From contig CM077597.1 in assembly GCA_039654915.1 (NCBI GenBank), positions 27,378,001 to 27,442,000 on the forward strand: 64,000 nt of DNA, written 5' to 3'. This DNA comes from Aquilaria yunnanensis. Taxonomy: Eukaryota; Streptophyta; Magnoliopsida; Malvales; Thymelaeaceae. Shown here one piece after another: positions 21,950-33,224 of the stretch; the first letter of the stretch is position 1; every line of letters begins with the position of its first letter. A program made the position numbers and the translations under genes. The notes under the pieces were generated by a model, which was not told the DNA's origin, ran no database searches, and was given only the letters and a program-made list of their open reading frames with translations.

Positions 21950-22450
21950 CTGAATTCATTAAGTTTTAGGCTCTTAGGCACTATGATCCCACTTAGTTAC
22001 AATTCACTAACTATTATTCATCGATAAATTAAAAACAATTTACTTGTAACTAATTACTTAGCCTACCTTGCAAAAAGATATGAATGAATATATACTAGCA
22101 ATGCAACTCAAATAAATAAACCAAGTAAAAAAAATCACTCAATGATTTCATTTAAAAAATATTTAAAATGTGCCAAGGCAACAAACCACTAGTTGCTTAT
22201 ACATCAAGTAATATGCACACTTATAAACCCTAGCATGCACCCAAAAGTAATACAAGTACTATACGTCACAATGCATCATAATAAAGGAAATGCTTTAGTG
22301 TAAAAGATACCATATATATGTACAAGACAAACTACTACTAATATCATTTACTTAAGCTCCCACTTTTGAGGTATACAGCTCCAAATGTAAAGCCATTACC
22401 TATTCTTGTGCAACACTTAGCCTCTAAAATGCCAAGGCATAACACTGAGT
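21950..22450 (-). repeat. Truncated LTR piece of long-LTR gypsy family
   Basis: Matches parts of 29240-29830, for example CTTAGCCTACC-TGCAAAAAGATA and TTGTGCA-CACTTGGCCT with CATAACACT. It joins directly to RNase H sequence near 22450, so integrase and the first part of the 3' LTR have been deleted. Confidence 0.55.
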
Positions 22451-23560
22451 TCGTACATTGTGGCTGCCAACTCAAGATCATGCACTAGGTAATTTCATTT
22501 CATTAGGCCTCAACTGTCGAGACCCATATGTAATCACTTACTTGTTCTGCATTAATGTGTAACCGAATCCTCACTCAAATGCATTAGTATAAACCATAAA
22601 TGTCTTAGGTGGATCTAGTAGAATCAAGATGGGATTAAAAGTTAACATTATCTTAAGCTCATGGAAACTCTCTTCACACTTAAAATTCCAAATGAACTTT
22701 TATGCTGCCATTGTCAAGGTAGTGAACAATGAAGCTATTACAAAGAACTTTTCAGTGAATCACCACTAATAACATGCCAACCCCAATAAACTCCAAATTT
22801 CACTTATATTTGCTCATTCTCAATCAATCACTACATTTACCTTTTTTGGGTCAACATTTAGTCTCGAAGCATTTATGACGTACCTGAGGAAAAAAACTCT
22901 ACTTGCTAAAATTGGCACTTGGAGTTTCACATAATATTGGTTATCTTTAAGCACTTGTAAAACTTTGCTTAAATACTTTTCGTGTTTTTAGGGAGTCTTA
23001 AAGTACACTATGATGTCATCAATGAACACCTTAACAAACTGATCTAGGCAAGGCCTAACAATTCTATTAATGGCATCCAAGAAAGGCATTAGAGCACTTG
23101 TCACTTTGAAAGGCAAAACTGTGTACTCATAATGCCTATAGCTATCCCTGAATGCAGTTTTTGGAATATCTTTTTCCTTTACCTTTATCTGGAAATATCT
23201 AGACTTTAGGTCTATTTTGTAAAAGACCTTTTCCCCTAGTTTACCAAGTAAGTCATCTATCTTGAGTAGTGGGTAATTTTTCTTTATGGTTACTGCATTA
23301 AGCTTTCTACATTCTGTGCACAAACATAGAGTTCTATTGTTTTACTTAACAAACAACATAGGGGCTTGCCATAGGGAAATAATTGGCCTTATAAATCCTT
23401 TTCTAAGCAACACTTTGAACTGGTTTTTTAGCTCATCCATTTCAGGTGCTGACATCCAATTTGAGGGTACAGAAATTGCCTCTAGCCCAGGCTATAAATG
23501 TATGGAAAACTCAATCTCCCCCTAGAAAAATGGACCTTGATCTATGAAAAATAATTTTAG
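22451..23560 (-). pseudogene. RT and RNase H remnant of long-LTR gypsy element
   Basis: The open stretch 23323-22988 is a gypsy RT: CRKLNAVTIKKNYPLLKIDD, YKIDLKSRYFQIKV (D38), then VFIDDIIVYFKTP (D102, D103). Upstream, in frame but past a stop, lies KNQFKVLLRKGFIRP. Downstream, shattered RNase H text can be read (VYTNAFE where VYTDAS is expected; YGSRQLRPNE; HDLELAA), with the catalytic Asp changed to Asn. The style is chromovirus-like, but no chromodomain remains to confirm it. Numerous stops. Confidence 0.8.
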
Positions 23561-24329
23561 GAACAACTTGGCTATTAGGATTTCCATAAGTTGTTCCTCG
23601 ATTGCAACCCAATTTAGTGAGTCATATTCTTTTCTAGTTACAATAGGCATAGAATTCATCAACTTGATAAGCTAGCTTTTGGGACTACTAGCCAAACCGG
23701 CCACATGAGTCACTCTTACCCTTGACACATCCTCAAGGGTGACCTTATGACTTGCACAGTGGATTTGGGCTTTACACCTATTTAACCAATCCATTTCGAA
23801 GACAACATCACAAGGGATTGATCATATAATCCAAAAGTCACATAAAAACCTATGACTTTTTAACTCCAAAAGATACACCTTAACTATTTTACTGGTGAAA
23901 ATAATGTTTTCCCCAGAGTTCTAATGTATTTCATCTCATTGATTAAAGTTCTCTACAAACTTAACCTAACAACCATGCTCAAAGAAATGACAAAAATAGT
24001 AACACTGGTATCAAATAAAATCTTAATGCTACCATGCTAAACATTAAAGTTACATTACATAGTTGTCCGCTCGTTGGGTGCTTGGCCCACCAAAGAGAAA
24101 TCTCGTGGTTGTACATGGGCTCTCATAGGCACATTTTACAGCTTTTAAGGCTTTGGCCTTTCCTTGCCCTTCCTCTACCCTAATCTTTTGGATTTCCCTA
24201 GCCTAATGTCTAGGCTAATGATAATAATTATGCAAGTGAATCCTGAGGTTGCAAGCATTGTTACCAAGATAATTATGGCATCTTGAATAATCGTTGTTCT
24301 CATTTTTTTAACCTGCTTTGGAAGGACTT
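23561..24329 (-). pseudogene. Degenerate protease region of long-LTR gypsy element
   Basis: At about 24000-24035 the minus strand reads ILFDTSVTIFVIS, matching the retropepsin motif LFDTGATxSFIS with Gly lost. The rest is interrupted by stops. A zinc-knuckle-like remnant near 24230-24290 is too decayed to assert. Confidence 0.55.
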
Positions 24330-24981
24330 TGTTCTTTTAACAAGTTAAGCCTTTTGCTCAAAAATCTTGAGCGTACTGGGACACTTGGCCCATCAACCTT
24401 ATCCTTGTGTTTCACTTTGGTCAACTTTCCTTCTAAAGCTTAGGCCTTTTGAATTGCCTTATGGTATGTATAAACTATAGCAAGCACCAAAAAACTTCTC
24501 AACTCCACCTTTAGTCCATGAACAAACTTCTTTTCCTTAAATTCATCCTTCTGAACCATATGAGGTGCATATAGGGAAAGAGAACTAAATTTCCTCTTAT
24601 ATTTACAGACCAACATGTGTCCTTGGACTAACTCATCAAACTTTATCCTCTTTTGCTCTTAGGTGGGCTTATTATTGAATTCATGATAAAACTCCTGCAC
24701 AAATTTAGCCTAGCTAAGCTCTTTTGGCTTTTACCTGGGTTGGCCCAATTATAAGACATTAGCCTCTCCATGACATCCTTTTACCACAAGGATGTCTTGC
24801 CTTCCAAAAAGAAAGAAACTAGGTCCACCTTAGCTTTATCATCCAATTTCATCTTCCTGAATATGTCATTTATTTAAAATAACCAACCCTTAACTACATC
24901 AAGATCACCCAAGCCATTAAACTTTGGGCTCTTAAGGTTTTAACATACTTAGAAAATCTCCAGATGGTCTGAAATAATAGA
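24330..24981 (-). pseudogene. Gag core of long-LTR gypsy element
   Basis: The minus strand reads KSPKFNGLGDLDVVKGWLF at about 24900-24950, then FFLEGKTSLW, KFDELVQGHMLVCKYKRKF, SLYAPHMVQKDEFKEKKFVH and GLKVELRSFL, the standard order of a gypsy Gag core. There are several stops. The N-terminal part lies beyond the solo LTR, at 28137-28480. Confidence 0.75.
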
Positions 24982-24986
24982 TCTCC

Positions 24987-27900
24987 TGTGATAACCCTCA
25001 TTTTATCAGGTAATTAATTTATTTTATTTGCACATTCCTTGATTAGATTACACTTGTAAGCTAGGTTTAAGTTAAGTCAATGAGTCAAATAGTCTTTGGA
25101 GTTCATAGGATTCAAAATCTAAAGTAAATTGGCCATAAGGAAACTAGGGGAAAAGTGGTGCTTTGGATTAAAAGGTCAAAATGTGACTAAGGGAGATATA
25201 ATTGAGCTTCTAAAAGTGAAATGATTATCTCAATTAAATTTGAACTCAATTTGACTAAAAATTGGCCTTTTCTTACTGAGGAAGCAAAAAAGGGAAAAAT
25301 GGTAATTTATAGGTCAAACTTGGTCAAAACCATGTCAAACTTGGTTAGTGAAACTCCAAAGATTGGCTTTTTCTTACTAAAGAAGCAAATAAGGAATTTT
25401 AGTGATTTTGGTTAGTCAAACTTGGTCAAACCTGGTAAATGGCCAAGGGTAAGAAAATACTTGGTTAGAAGTGGATGTAGAGAAAATCCTAGATTTAAAG
25501 TTAAGGTGAAGACATAGTGGAGGATTTTGTGGAGGTGACAGCTTTTTATCCAAGGGTTTAAACACCTTTTCAACCATACAACTTTGTGCACTTGTGGGAA
25601 GGAAAGAACTGCTAATGAGGCAAAAAGTTAGCTGAAAAAAATGTAGGTGAGCTGCCTTTCCCCTTTTTAAAGAAGCCTAAAACTCTACTAACCATGGAAA
25701 AGTCGTAACCCTTTATGACTTTAATCCCTCCACCTATTTTCCATCCTTATTCATCCATAAAACCACAAACTCACTTTCTTCTACTCCTCAACTCATTCAA
25801 CACATCCTAAACAATCAAATTCTTGTAAACTCAAAAGACAAATGAAAGAAAAATAAGAGAATGAGGACTTGTAAGTGAAAAATCAATTGTAGAATGTAAA
25901 TGTTGCAAGGGAGGGCCTAAAAGTTTGGTTTTCTCTAAAATGTGGTTGTGGTTTTGGTCTACTTGTAAGGTGAGATTGTATTTTGGATTCAACTTATTTC
26001 ATTCTTGTTTAGACTCGCCTTTGCACTCATAAAAAATCCATGATTTTTATGAGTTTAAGCTTAGGCAAACAAGGAAAACCGATGAGCTTCTAGGAAGGGA
26101 CCTATGGTTTTATGTGCCTTGTTTTCTTAAGCTAAGGAGTGTCACATTTTTTGTTCTAATTCTTGAATAATGATACTAGCTCTAGGCTCAAAAATATGTT
26201 AGTAATACTGCTTATTTACTATGGTTAAATAAGGAGCTCTAAGGGACTAGGACCGGGCTTATAGGAAGTGGATCTTTTAGCTTGCAAGTGCAAAATCTAC
26301 ACAAAGGTAAGGTGTTCTAGACCTTATCTGTTTGAGAAGCTTTGGCCATTTTTTAGCTTAGTGATAGGTAGGGTAAAATGTTTGGCCAAAAAGGGCATAG
26401 GGTGACCAATAGAGCCAAAAAAGGTTGAAGTGGCACTAAGACCAGTCCTTACTCATAGTTTGTGCAATAGGAGGTGTCCTTAGTGTATGGCCTATAAAAT
26501 GGTGTGTGGACCTAGCCTTGGGTGCTTGGTAGATGAGTGTGGTTGAACCTTCAAGGTTTTGCAAGCATAAGAAAGGTGTGACTTGGTTTAGGTGTGTATG
26601 TGTTGTAACCAAACTCAAGGGCTCAATATGTATGTGTGCATGTGTGGCCTAGGCTTGTAGGTGCATAAGTATTTTGGTGTGCCAAGGAGCATAGTGAGTT
26701 AGGTGTACCGAGGTGCACACTAGTGTGCCCAAGGGGTTATGTAGTTGTCTGTGACCAAGGGGCACCTGAGGGTGTGCCCAAGGGTGCGCATGTGCATGTG
26801 CCTGTGTGCTTGTGGCCGTAAGCACGAACGGGGCCACATGGGCACATCCTGGGGCCTTGGTTTCATATGGGCATTTTGTTGTGCTTTGAGCATGACGCAT
26901 TGGGGGGGCTAGGCAAAGTTGTAAAGGCCAAATGAAACTTGGGCCCATGAAATGGCTTGGGCCACAAGTAAGCGTACACATGGACCTGTTGGGCCAAGGG
27001 GGCAACGCACTTCCATGTGCATTATGTCCTATAACAAACTTGGTCAAACTCTACTGTATATAATAAGGGAACTTTTGAGCTAGCAAAAGCTAGTAAAGTC
27101 AATGGCAAACGCAAGGATGCATGGTTAAAGGAAAAAATGGAGCAATGGATGTTTTTATTTGTTTGTTTGTTTGCTTGTATGAGAAGTAAAGGGATTCATG
27201 CACTAAAAAGGGCATAGTATGATGATGATTATATAATATTCCATGCCATAAGAGTTTGTGGCACACTTATATAGATTATGGGCAAGGTCCATGTGTGCAT
27301 GGCAATGTATGCATATGGTCCATTGTGTGTGTTGTTGTTATGTTTTGTTTATTTTAGAATGTCTTACTAAGTATTTTATCTACTTACCCTTATTAGTAAT
27401 ATGTAGATAATGGTTTTTAGGAGCTAAATAATCCACAGTGACTATTTGGTACTTGTTTGCTAGTTTTTCATAGGCACATTTTGCATACACTACATGTTCA
27501 TTTTTTATATGTTGCATGAACTTATGGTCAAAATCTAACTCCAAACTTATTTACCCTGTACAATAAGGTAGTTCGGTAAGGGTCATGAATATTTTATAGC
27601 ATGATGGTAGTAGCTAGTAGGCAATCTAGTAGTGTTGAGTCTGGCATCATACAACAGTGGCATGTATTATTATTAATTCAGCTTAGGCTTATGAACCCTT
27701 GACATTGCTAGCTTAGGTTGATAGGCAAAATAGTTAAATATTTTGTTGCCATAGTATTTAATTGCTTTGAGTATAGTTTTCATCCATGGTTTCATGGTTT
27801 GGCAGTATATATTACTTGTGCCTGCATGTGCATTAAAATGTTTTCTTACACGACCGCACATATTTTATTCATGTTTTCTTTAAATCCCACTGAATCACTA

Positions 27901-28131
27901 TTTTATTTTAATAAACTTAAGTATTTTATTGAAACTGAGCAAATATTTTTCTCAAATCTTAAGTAAATACTAAATGCTAAGAAAATGGCTAGGATGTACA
28001 AGGTAAATCTTCGCAAAAATATCCTAGAAATAAGGAACGATTTTGGCTTAATTAAGAGTTTGAATTAGGCAACATAATAATCTAGCCTAATTAAAGCACT
28101 AACTAGCCATTTATTGGGATGGTTCATCACA
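24987..28131 (+). repeat. Solo LTR, 3145 bp, perfect 5-bp TSD TCTCC
   Basis: Starts TGTGATAACCC and ends GGTTCATCACA, with perfect 6-bp terminal inverted repeat TGTGAT/ATCACA. It is flanked by TCTCC at 24982-24986 and 28132-28136. Removing it rejoins the Gag coding text on both sides. Length and end type fit Del/Tekay-like gypsy LTRs. Plus orientation is inferred from leader-like sequence at 25680-25870. Contains an unusual G/T-rich stretch (26500-27000). No coding feature recognised. Confidence 0.85.
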
Positions 28132-28136
28132 TCTCC

Positions 28137-28482
28137 TCCTTGTTCTACAAGTGTGCATATCCTCTTTGTCCTCCTTTTAGTTATCCTCCTCATAATCCAC
28201 TAGAACATGCTTGCGCAATTGCTTTTGACCTTATACTTGCCCTTGGGGTGAGGGTTTCCCCACTATCCTTGGTGCACCGATATCCCTTGGTGCATTTCAG
28301 GTTTTACCCTATTAGGGTCTTCTAAGATCTTCCATCCATTTAGAGGTTGTGCATGTTCCTCGAGTATGATAACCATGACCTATAGCATTCGGTCCACAGA
28401 CTTGCTAAGCCTATGAAACATGCCTCCACCTCTCCTATAACTACCCCATTTAGGTCACTAGTTCCTTCCTTAGGAAGCCAAT
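28137..28482 (-). pseudogene. Gag N-terminus and leader of long-LTR gypsy element
   Basis: The minus strand gives charged text such as GEVEACFIGLASLWTEC or, in the adjacent frame, MFHRLSKSVDRM. It joins to the 24981 Gag once the solo LTR is removed. It begins right after the LTR end at 28483. The expected primer-site position reads TTGGCTTCCTAAGG, which I cannot match to a tRNA. Confidence 0.5.
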
Positions 28483-31400
28483 TGTAGCATCCCTACCCCA
28501 AATGGGGCCCTCCCAAGAAGACTATGAAACCAAAGTCCTGTGCTAGTTGCAGTTGCCTAGTTCATTACTTGGCCCATTTAAAACCTTTCATGTGTCTAGT
28601 TATTGACCTACAATGTAGCACGCATAGGCTTGCTTCGAATTTAATTAACAAACATAAAAAAAGGTAAAGCATTAGATGAAATTTATTAAAATATATTTAA
28701 AACATAAGCTGAAGTACAAAACATAAGTGTATTTACTACAAGTAATAACCGGGCATGTGCATCATTGCATAAGTAACGAGTATGCACATGCCCAAAAGCA
28801 CCTAAAATGCTAATTGACCTAAAGACATTGGAAGCTAAACTAGCATACATTCGTATACTGAAGCACTACTACTGAGATCCATGGTCCACTATGTCCGTCC
28901 TTATGCCATTAGCCTCTATAAGGCTGCAAAACAACTATAGTTAGCACAACTCATAACCAGCAACAAACTAGAATCAATAACGATTCACTAGGTGGGTACC
29001 TATAATAATATTGCTAGCTTGACAACCCTCTTAGATCACCGACTCCTTACACCAAGTGTCAATATTAGCGCCTTAGAATATGATACCTGTAACCAGACCT
29101 AGAAGACAACACTCAGAGCAACTTATAAGTAGCGCTAACTATACATAGCATAAGGAACACTTAGATCTTAGTTCACTTATTACCTCTATTAGGACCATTT
29201 TCCCGGCTATGATGGCAAATTGCCATTGAATAGGGTCCTAGTACCTTAAATTCATTTACTTGTAGGCTCCTAAGGACTGTGATTATCACAGAGCTAGGTC
29301 ACAATGCCCAAAATTAAATAACTTATAGGCTTTCAAGGATTCTGATCCTACTTAGCTACAATTGGCTAATTATTACTCATAGGTAAATTAAAACAATTTA
29401 CATGCAACTAGTTACTTAGCCTACCATGCAAAAAGATACGTTTTTGTTTGACCTGGAAATGCTAGACAGATAAGTGAACCAATTAAAGTAAACATGAGTC
29501 AAGTATTCCTTTTAAAACACATGTAAAATATGCTAAGACAATAAAACACTAGTTACTTCAACTTCAAGTAATAGTTTGTGCACACTTTTAAGACGAGGAT
29601 GCACCTAAAAGTAACTCAATGGTTTAACACCACAACATGTCTTAATAAAGTCAATATCTTAGTACACAAGGTACCATATATACAAGGCAAATCATAACCA
29701 AGATCTATCACTTGAGCCCCTCATTGAGCTGTCAAGCTTTAAGCGTAAGCCTTCACTTAACCTTGTGCAGCACTTGGCCTGTAAATTGTAAAGACATAAC
29801 ACTTTGTTTGTATAAAACTTATCTCTCAAGTAACCTTAGAATCACAATGATTCAAGTATAAGTACCTAAAAAAAGGAGAAACATAGCCCACAACTATCTA
29901 TTTAGTTGTTAGGTATAATGTTAGAACCGATGCAACAAACTTAAGAGAGTAAGTATTTGCTTGCACTCAGTAAAGGTCCCTTAGTGTACCTATAAAGAGC
30001 ATAACAAGTAAGTATGCAAATATGGCATACAAACAAGCAACAACCAACCAACAATCAATACAACCAATAAACATAAAAAATATATGCAATGCATAAATGT
30101 ATGATATGCAACATACATAATCCTTTGGACTTCTTACACCTGAGGTGCCTTAACCATGCCATAAGCTCAAATGGTGGAGGCACTTAAGACAGTAGCCCAC
30201 ATATCTTAAATCCTTTACCTCCCTTAAGTCCCACTTATGGATCTTAGAATAGGTAGTCACCTTCTCTCAAAACTTACTTGTTTTTCCTTTTACTTATTGT
30301 GCAAGGTAGCCATCTTATGTGGTCCAGCTTGCCAAGCCCTTGGAGCTTAGCATAGGGCTCCTGAGTGGCTTACGTACTAACCACAAAGTTTTGTTCAAAT
30401 CCTCTTAGCTTTCCTCTTTATTTCTTGAAGGTCTTAGACCTCCCACTTGGGCCAACAAAGACTTTAAAACCTACCTTAATCCCCTTAATGCTCCTTTAAG
30501 AAGTTCAACACTTTAACCCCTTTAGCCACTCTACTTTGCCCTATCTTAACCACACCACTTACCTGCCACTGAAATAGTGAATAATTATCAACTTAGGAAA
30601 GAGTTTTAGACCTAACTAAAGCTATGTAACATCTCAAAACAATGTAGGGATGATAACAAATAGATGAGACATTCTTAGGGTGCCTTAAGCTTAAGGGGTT
30701 TAGGCCTTGGTGATGCGATGCAAAGGGCATTACCAAAGGAACCATCTCTTGGGTTACCTTAAGCACCCTTGGCAATGTGTCATCACCAATGGTGACGCTT
30801 CCCCAATGGTGTGTTCTGCATTTCATGTTTTTGTGCTATCTTGCACTAATCTTGCTCAATTTTTTAATCCCCAAAGCCAATTCAAATGGGTCTTATTTTT
30901 ATTTCATTCCCACATGTAATATTACATTTTTATATATTATTTGAGTGAACTGGAACCTTTACTTGAAATTTAGCTACAAAGCAAGAATAAAACACAAGTA
31001 TACCTGAGCTCAACTCAACTTTCTTTATTTCCAAACCTAAAACCAACATGATATAACACTAAAAAATTGAAATCAAGATCATTTTTAACTATTCAATTAA
31101 CTTAAACTAGCTTAATCTAGTCAAAAAAGCTTGCCTTAGGGTTTATGCCCAAAACATGCAACAAAGGGATCAATTGAAGTTAGTGTACCAAGAATGAGCT
31201 AGAGGCTTCTTTATCTCAGCTTGGGACCCTCAAATTTGCTAAAAATTTATGGGATTTATGATGTTTGTAGCAGAAAAGCTGCAGGAGGGAGAGCGCTAGA
31301 AAAACCTAAAAAGGAATAAATGAGATTAGTGGTTAATTCTTTGTTAAAATATCCTAATCATTTTTTTGCCTATTGCCCTACAACTATGTTTTGTTTCAAT

Positions 31401-31900
31401 TTGGCCACTAGATCCACACACAAAACCATCCCTCCTTTCTCCCATAGTGCATTTTTATGCCTCCCACACTTACCTTCTTAGACACTTAAGCCGCTTAAGA
31501 TGTAAATGGTTAAGCTAGTTGTGATGGCCTTAACCAATTCACATCCTAAGTTTCACTACACCATTCAAACAAATTCCAAAACTAAAGATCATAATGTGCT
31601 CACTACTCCTAAACTCTAAGCCACTATGTTTTACCATTTTCATAGTATAACCAACACTCACCCTCGATGTTCTTACGAGCTCAACTACCAACTAGTTCCT
31701 ATGTGATCCTAGTTTTCTAAATAGGTTAAAAGACATAGCTGCTAAATAAAAAACTAGTTTACCATTTTGATGTAGACTTAAATGTACCTCTCTTTGTTCC
31801 TAGCTACTTGATCTCCATACTTGTCCAAGCAAAAGTTCTAAGTTATTCTTGAGTACTAGTGGTGCCTCCTAGGAGACTGAGACATTCATGAGATTAGCCA
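28483..31900 (-). repeat. 5' LTR of long-LTR gypsy element (upper border approximate)
   Basis: The plus strand starts TGTAGCATCCCTACCCC, the reverse complement of a typical ...GGGGTGTTACA LTR end. Its interior recurs at 21950-22450 and 32530-33130 (for example AATTACTTAGCCTAC). The purine-rich leader-like stretch near 31260-31300 (GCAGGAGGGAGAGCGC) read on the minus strand suggests the transcription-start side. I could not fix the far border. No gene. Confidence 0.55.
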
Positions 31901-31929
31901 TATTCAAGGCTTGAGCTGAGGCATACTCA

Positions 31930-32500
31930 GATGCTTAAACCACTTTACTCATTTTTCTTCCATGAACTAGGCACATAACCCTTTTTTTGTTCATCCTTCT
32001 CATTCCCTCTTGGGGTATTTGTGGACTCTACCATTTAAATTATTATTACTTGAGCTCCTACTTTGGGCTTTGCCTTATCATGGGATGCAAATGTTGCTCT
32101 GTTGGCTCGGGTACACATAAAGTGCTAGTGCATCTTAGCCTTTATCTTATGGTTTATCAAATTCTTCGTATCCGTGATACCCCTTGCCCTTGCCCAATGA
32201 TAGCTCACTTGAACTCTGTACACCATGGTAACTTTGTGCCCCTTGGCCATTATACTTTGAGTCCTTGACTACTCATTAGATTCATTATTTATCCACATGC
32301 CTTGAACATGTTCTTGCCTTTGGTCCTAGCCTTTGGGATGGGGATTCCTCCCTTTGTCCTAGTGCACAAATATGATGTAGTATGCCTCCCCTTAGGCATT
32401 AACTATAGTCTCTCCTCTTTTTGGAGCTGGGGCATGCTCCTCATGCCACTTATACCATATTGCTACTTGAATTGCACTAAAAACAACTACCTTTCCTATG
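31930..32500 (-). pseudogene. Second gag-leader fragment of long-LTR gypsy family
   Basis: The sequence at 32300-32460 matches 28200-28400 (CTTGCC-TTGG-GTGAGGGTTTCC-like text, then CATG-TCCTC). It is therefore a second, more decayed copy of the Gag start region. No useful frame remains. Confidence 0.45.
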
Positions 32501-32529
32501 GAATTCACCATAGAGTCACTTAAACTTTT

Positions 32530-33200
32530 GCCTACAAACCTTAACTTAATGATTGCACTTACTAGGTTCCCACCTATATACCTATAACCAAATCTAGACA
32601 ACAACCCCATAAACACTTATAAGCAGTATTAACCTCCCTTAGCACACAGACATACTTGGATCTTAGTCACTTATTATTTCTACTTAAACCATTGATGCAC
32701 TCTAGTACCAACTGTGGTGGAACAATGTCCTGGTACCTTGAATTTAACAATGATATGCTCTTAGGGAATTATCATCATACTTAGGTTACAACTACCTAAC
32801 TATTACTCATGAAGTATCTTAAACTTTTATGTGTAAATAATTACTTAGCCTACACTATATATACTACATGCATGCATCATCCTAACTAAGTAATAACAAG
32901 TAAATGAAATAGTAAAGAAAACGATGGCATCCCAATCAATAAAACATAAGTTAGAAAAAGCCAAAACATAAAAACTTGATTGTTTTAGCTTCAAGTAATA
33001 TCTGTATGCATACATCTCCACTTTATATGCACCCAAATATCACAATAATGTTATACACACCAATGGATACTAGTGAAGGCAAACTTAGTACCTGAGGAAC
33101 CATACAAATAATAAACTAAGAACAATCCTTACCTTTCACTTGAGTAGCTTGCTTTAAGTGATGAGCTTTTTTTTCTTGTGCACATTTAACCTTAACTAAG
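32530..33200 (-). repeat. Second long-LTR copy, part 1
   Basis: Matches about 29000-29600: AGGTTCCCACCTATA, CTTGGATCTTAGTCACTTATTA, CTAACTATTACTCAT and AATAATTACTTAGCCTACA. About 500 bases of the LTR end present at 28483 are missing. Interrupted by the LINE that follows. Confidence 0.5.
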
Positions 33201-33224
33201 ATGCACCTTTTAGAAAGTGAAACT

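Noticed and set aside
26436..27047. Minus-strand frames of 60 and 132 codons, His/Pro/Thr-rich
   Set aside because: They arise from the G/T-rich tract of the solo LTR. Low complexity, no motif.
31987..32523. Plus-strand frames of 93 and 73 codons, hydrophobic, looking like membrane proteins
   Set aside because: Located on the strand opposite decayed gag-leader sequence. Hydrophobicity is explained by T-rich DNA, and nothing similar is kept at the homologous 28200 region.
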